From Cupriavidus agavae (GTDB taxonomy: Bacteria; Pseudomonadota; Gammaproteobacteria; Burkholderiales; Burkholderiaceae), in assembly GCF_004217045.1 (NCBI RefSeq), contig NZ_SGXM01000011.1:1-64000 (forward strand): DNA of 64,000 nt, given 5' to 3'. The position numbers were made by a program, and so were the translations under genes. Below are positions 62,766-64,000 of this stretch, one piece after another. The notes under the pieces were generated by a model, which saw only the letters and a list, made by a program, of their open reading frames with translations, had not been told where the DNA came from and ran no database searches. Each line of letters starts with the position of its first letter. The first letter of the stretch is position 1.

Positions 62766-64000
62766 ATGTCATCCGTCACCGCCGCCGCACCGGACGCCTC
62801 GCTCGAACCGATTCCCCGCGATCCGGGCTGGCCCATCGTCGGCAACCTGTTCCAGATCACGCCGGGCGAGGTCGGCCAGCACTTGCTGGCGCGCAGCCGG
62901 CATCACGACGGCATCTTCGAACTCGATTTCGCGGGGCGGCGCGTGCCATTCGTCTCGTCGGTGGCGCTGGCGGCTGACCTGTGCGACCCGGCGCGCTTTC
63001 GCAAGATCATCGGCCCGCCGCTCTCGTACCTGCGCGACATGGCCGGCGACGGGCTGTTCACGGCGCACAGCGACGAGCCGAACTGGGGCTGCGCGCACCG
63101 CATCCTGATGCCGGCGTTCAGCCAGCGCGCGATGAAGGGCTATTTCGACGTGATGCTGCGCGTGGCGAACCGGCTGGTCGACAAGTGGGACGGCCAGGGC
63201 GCCGACGCCGACATTGCCGTGGCCGACGACATGACGCGGCTCACGCTCGACACCATCGCGCTGGCGGGCTTCGGCTACGACTTCGCGTCTTTCGCCAGCG
63301 ACCAGCTCGACCCGTTCATCGTGGCGATGGTCGGCGCGCTCGAAGAGGCGATGCGCAAGCTCACGCGGCTGCCGATCCAGGACCGCTTTGCCGGCCGTGC
63401 GCACCGGCAGTTCGCCGCCGATACCGCCTACATGCGCGACCTCGTCGACGACGTCATCCGCCAGCGCCGCGCCGCGCCCACGCCGGGCATGGACCTGCTT
63501 AACCTGATGCTGGAGGCGCGCGACCCCGAGACCGACCAGCGGCTCGATGACGCCAATATCCGCAACCAGGTCATCACGTTCCTGATCGCCGGCCACGAGA
63601 CCACGAGCGGCCTGCTGACCTTTGCGCTCTACGAACTGATGCGCAATCCGGGCGTGCTGGCGCAGGCCTATGCCGAAGTGGACGCGGTGCTGCCCGGCGA
63701 CGCACCGCCGGCCTACGCCGACCTGGCCCGCATGCCGGTGCTCGACAGAATCCTGAAGGAAACACTACGGCTGTGGCCCACGGCGCCGGCGTTCGCGGTG
63801 GCGCCGTTTGCCGACGAGGTGATCGGCGGCCGCTACCGGCTGCGCAAGGACCGGCGCATCTCGGTGGTACTGACGGCCCTGCACCGCGATCCGAAGGTGT
63901 GGGCCAATCCGGAGCGCTTCGACATCGACCGCTTCCTGCCCGAGAACGAGGCACGGCTGCCCGCGCACGCCTACATGCCGTTCGGCACCGGCGAGCGCGC
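62766..64000 (+). CDS. CYP102-type cytochrome P450, heme domain (cut by window end)
   Basis: The frame is open from the ATG at 62766 to the window edge (411 codons). The sequence follows the P450 BM3 (CYP102A1) heme domain closely: DMAGDGLFTAHSDEPNWGCA, LMPAFSQRAMKGY, MTRLTLDTIALAGF, the I-helix AGHETT at residues 275-280 and ETLRLWPTAPAFAV. The window ends within FGTGER, just before the haem-ligating cysteine expected in FGxGxRxC. CYP102 enzymes carry a fused FMN/FAD reductase, which should lie beyond the edge. They hydroxylate fatty acids with NADPH and O2. No clear Shine-Dalgarno is visible. Confidence 0.92.
   Translation, partial: MSSVTAAAPDASLEPIPRDPGWPIVGNLFQITPGEVGQHLLARSRHHDGIFELDFAGRRVPFVSSVALAADLCDPARFRKIIGPPLSYLRDMAGDGLFTAHSDEPNWGCAHRILMPAFSQRAMKGYFDVMLRVANRLVDKWDGQGADADIAVADDMTRLTLDTIALAGFGYDFASFASDQLDPFIVAMVGALEEAMRKLTRLPIQDRFAGRAHRQFAADTAYMRDLVDDVIRQRRAAPTPGMDLLNLMLEARDPETDQRLDDANIRNQVITFLIAGHETTSGLLTFALYELMRNPGVLAQAYAEVDAVLPGDAPPAYADLARMPVLDRILKETLRLWPTAPAFAVAPFADEVIGGRYRLRKDRRISVVLTALHRDPKVWANPERFDIDRFLPENEARLPAHAYMPFGTGER

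Overview
The window is a high-GC chromosomal segment of a beta-proteobacterium, most likely Cupriavidus (or a close Ralstonia relative). This rests on the gene order mnmG-rsmG-parA-parB-atpIBEFHAGDC, the abundance of branched-chain-type (Liv) ABC transporters and Bug/TctC binding proteins, and a CYP102-type P450 of the kind known from Cupriavidus. There are no rRNA genes, insertion sequences, CRISPR arrays or prophage. One tRNA gene is present. Taxonomy is inferred from gene content, not measured.

Layout. 1-3539: the end of one Liv transporter operon (ATPase tail, binding protein, LivH, LivM) with a REP-like double hairpin inside it. 3883-5204: a small GNAT-like protein and a TSUP permease. 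5205-10517: a second Liv set (binding protein behind a structured leader, then LivH, a LivM-LivG fusion and LivF). 10618-13560: a LysR regulator divergent from a TctC/Bug binding protein and an N-formylglutamate amidohydrolase. 13563-18201: an origin-proximal segregation block with three clustered parS sites, mnmG (which holds a fourth parS), rsmG, parA and parB. 18627-26201: the complete F1Fo ATP synthase operon. 26202-31975: a dyad-rich spacer, an HSL-type esterase, hemE, an AT-richer spacer and priA. 32010-37449: trifunctional putA behind GTTGCA operator repeats, followed by another Liv-type binding protein. 37657-38481: a translationally coupled mini-operon of three unknown small genes with lower GC. 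38499-40571: a C-run tract and a TPR protein. 40739-43852: antiporter, YbdK-like ligase and a persulfide-dioxygenase-like hydrolase. 43902-50342 (minus strand): sdaA, gcvP, gcvH and gcvT behind a tandem glycine riboswitch with a terminator. 50399-56611: Gly-zipper lipoprotein, rep helicase, an OmpR/EnvZ-type pair and an orphan binding protein. 56763-59293: FNR-box-controlled hemN and a diheme cytochrome c. 59606-60618: tRNA-Arg(CCG) and a MazF/PemK-like toxin with an overlapping small frame. 60619-64000: a chemoreceptor, arfB and the start of a CYP102-type P450 cut by the window edge.

The main themes are amino-acid uptake and catabolism (Liv systems, PutA, glycine cleavage plus serine deaminase), core origin-proximal functions (parS/ParAB, ATP synthase) and haem/respiration (hemE, hemN, cytochrome c). 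The most interesting non-coding signals are: (i) a 16-bp palindrome found almost identically upstream of both putA and the second livH, in each case beside a GTTGCA motif, suggesting one proline-linked regulon; (ii) a nested-stem leader with mutually exclusive antiterminator and terminator pairings before the second Liv binding protein, which looks like an unassigned riboswitch or attenuator; (iii) the three-gene coupled small-protein operon; and (iv) the toxin gene without an obvious antitoxin, overlapped by a small frame that has its own ribosome binding site.
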